A model generated the notes under the pieces. The model did no database searches. It saw nothing but the letters and a program-made list of their open reading frames with translations, and was not told where the DNA came from. A DNA stretch of 64,000 nucleotides from Undibacterium piscinae (GTDB lineage Bacteria; Pseudomonadota; Gammaproteobacteria; Burkholderiales; Burkholderiaceae_D). Shown here in pieces: positions 63,626-64,000 of this stretch (positions are counted from its first letter, which is position 1; each line of letters begins with the position of its first letter). The DNA lies in the NCBI GenBank assembly GCA_003970805.2, contig CP051152.1:1984001-2048000 (forward strand), in the 5' to 3' direction. The position numbers and the translations under genes are program-made.

Positions 63626-64000
63626 ATGTTTTCGAAAGTTCACGAAGTCGCCAATCAGGTTGGCCATATCATTATCGGCAAGGATAGCCAGATCAGGCTA
63701 TCCCTGGTTTGCCTGTTGGCGGGCGGCCACTTATTGATAGAGGATGTTCCCGGTGTAGGCAAAACCACGCTGGCGCATGCCTTGGCGATTTCGCTGGGTT
63801 TGCAATTTAACCGGCTGCAATTTACCAGCGATTTGCTGCCGGCTGATGTGGTGGGCGTTTCGATTTTCGACCGGGAAAAAAATCAGTTTATTTTCCATCC
63901 TGGCCCGGTATTTACCCAGGTTTTGCTGGCCGACGAGATCAATCGCGCCACGCCCAAGACCCAGTCAGCCCTGCTGGAGGCGATGGAAGAGCATCAGGTT
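63626..64000 (+). CDS. MoxR family AAA ATPase, N-terminal part (runs off window)
   Basis: The first 125 residues of an AAA_3 ATPase: [40 protein letters not shown], Walker A in [14 protein letters not shown], the [17 protein letters not shown] block and Walker B in [33 protein letters not shown] precedes ATG 63626. MoxR ATPases act as chaperones with DUF58 and von Willebrand-type proteins, which would be expected downstream beyond the window. Confidence 0.93.
   Translation, partial: MFSKVHEVANQVGHIIIGKDSQIRLSLVCLLAGGHLLIEDVPGVGKTTLAHALAISLGLQFNRLQFTSDLLPADVVGVSIFDREKNQFIFHPGPVFTQVLLADEINRATPKTQSALLEAMEEHQV

Overview
The window is a chromosomal segment of a Gram-negative betaproteobacterium, most likely a Burkholderiales member of the Oxalobacteraceae type. 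This rests on gene content (reductive pyrimidine catabolism, hydroxyproline catabolism, a long MSHA pilus locus, paired lauroyl-type acyltransferases) and moderate GC. The genus assignment is inference. No rRNA, tRNA, CRISPR array or prophage was seen.

Layout. 1-6.5 kb: 5' part of an S9 prolyl oligopeptidase, a MerR regulator divergent from a metallo-beta-lactamase-fold hydrolase, an M14 carboxypeptidase behind metK, and two lipid A acyltransferase-family genes ending at a strong terminator. 6.5-9.4 kb: phenylalanine/tyrosine entry (phhA, hppD) with a divergent Lrp-type regulator. 9.3-11.9 kb: a decay zone holding a frameshifted M13 peptidase cut off at its zinc motif and a C-terminal remnant of a family 5 solute-binding protein. 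12.8-21 kb: a complete reductive pyrimidine pathway (RutR-like regulator, preT, preA, NCS1 permease, dihydropyrimidinase, amidohydrolase) with a recognisable RutR-type operator. 21-33 kb: accessory region with a REP-associated transposase between inverted REPs, a GST, a FecR/DUF6600 protein, a LysE exporter plus a decayed partial duplicate of it, an AraC regulator, an orphan LivM permease and a 1427-residue membrane protein made of two homologous halves.

33.5-44.5 kb: trans-4-hydroxyproline catabolism in two blocks (epimerase and three-gene dehydrogenase; deaminase/dehydratase and semialdehyde dehydrogenase), separated by pilU and an MshE-like ATPase. An AraC-PAS regulator and a frameshifted GntR regulator flank the second block. 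44.7-62.4 kb: an RbgA/YlqF-type GTPase, then a 16-gene MSHA pilus locus on the minus strand in the order E-G-B-A-C-D-O-P-Q-I-I2-J-K-L-M-N; mshJ and mshN are both frameshifted at eight-base A/T homopolymers. The window ends with a histone-deacetylase-like hydrolase and the start of a MoxR ATPase.

The most notable unexplained structure is a set of small mobile-looking repeats. Three elements of 176-209 bp (12520-12695, 22606-22810, 33272-33480) share the terminal inverted repeat GTAACTGTTCAGCC. Two are bounded by exact 8-bp target duplications, as expected for IS66-type non-autonomous elements, yet they carry different interiors. A second inverted-repeat family (TAGGACTTACGCAAAA ends), a hairpin family and RAYT/REP pairs occupy neighbouring intergenic spaces.
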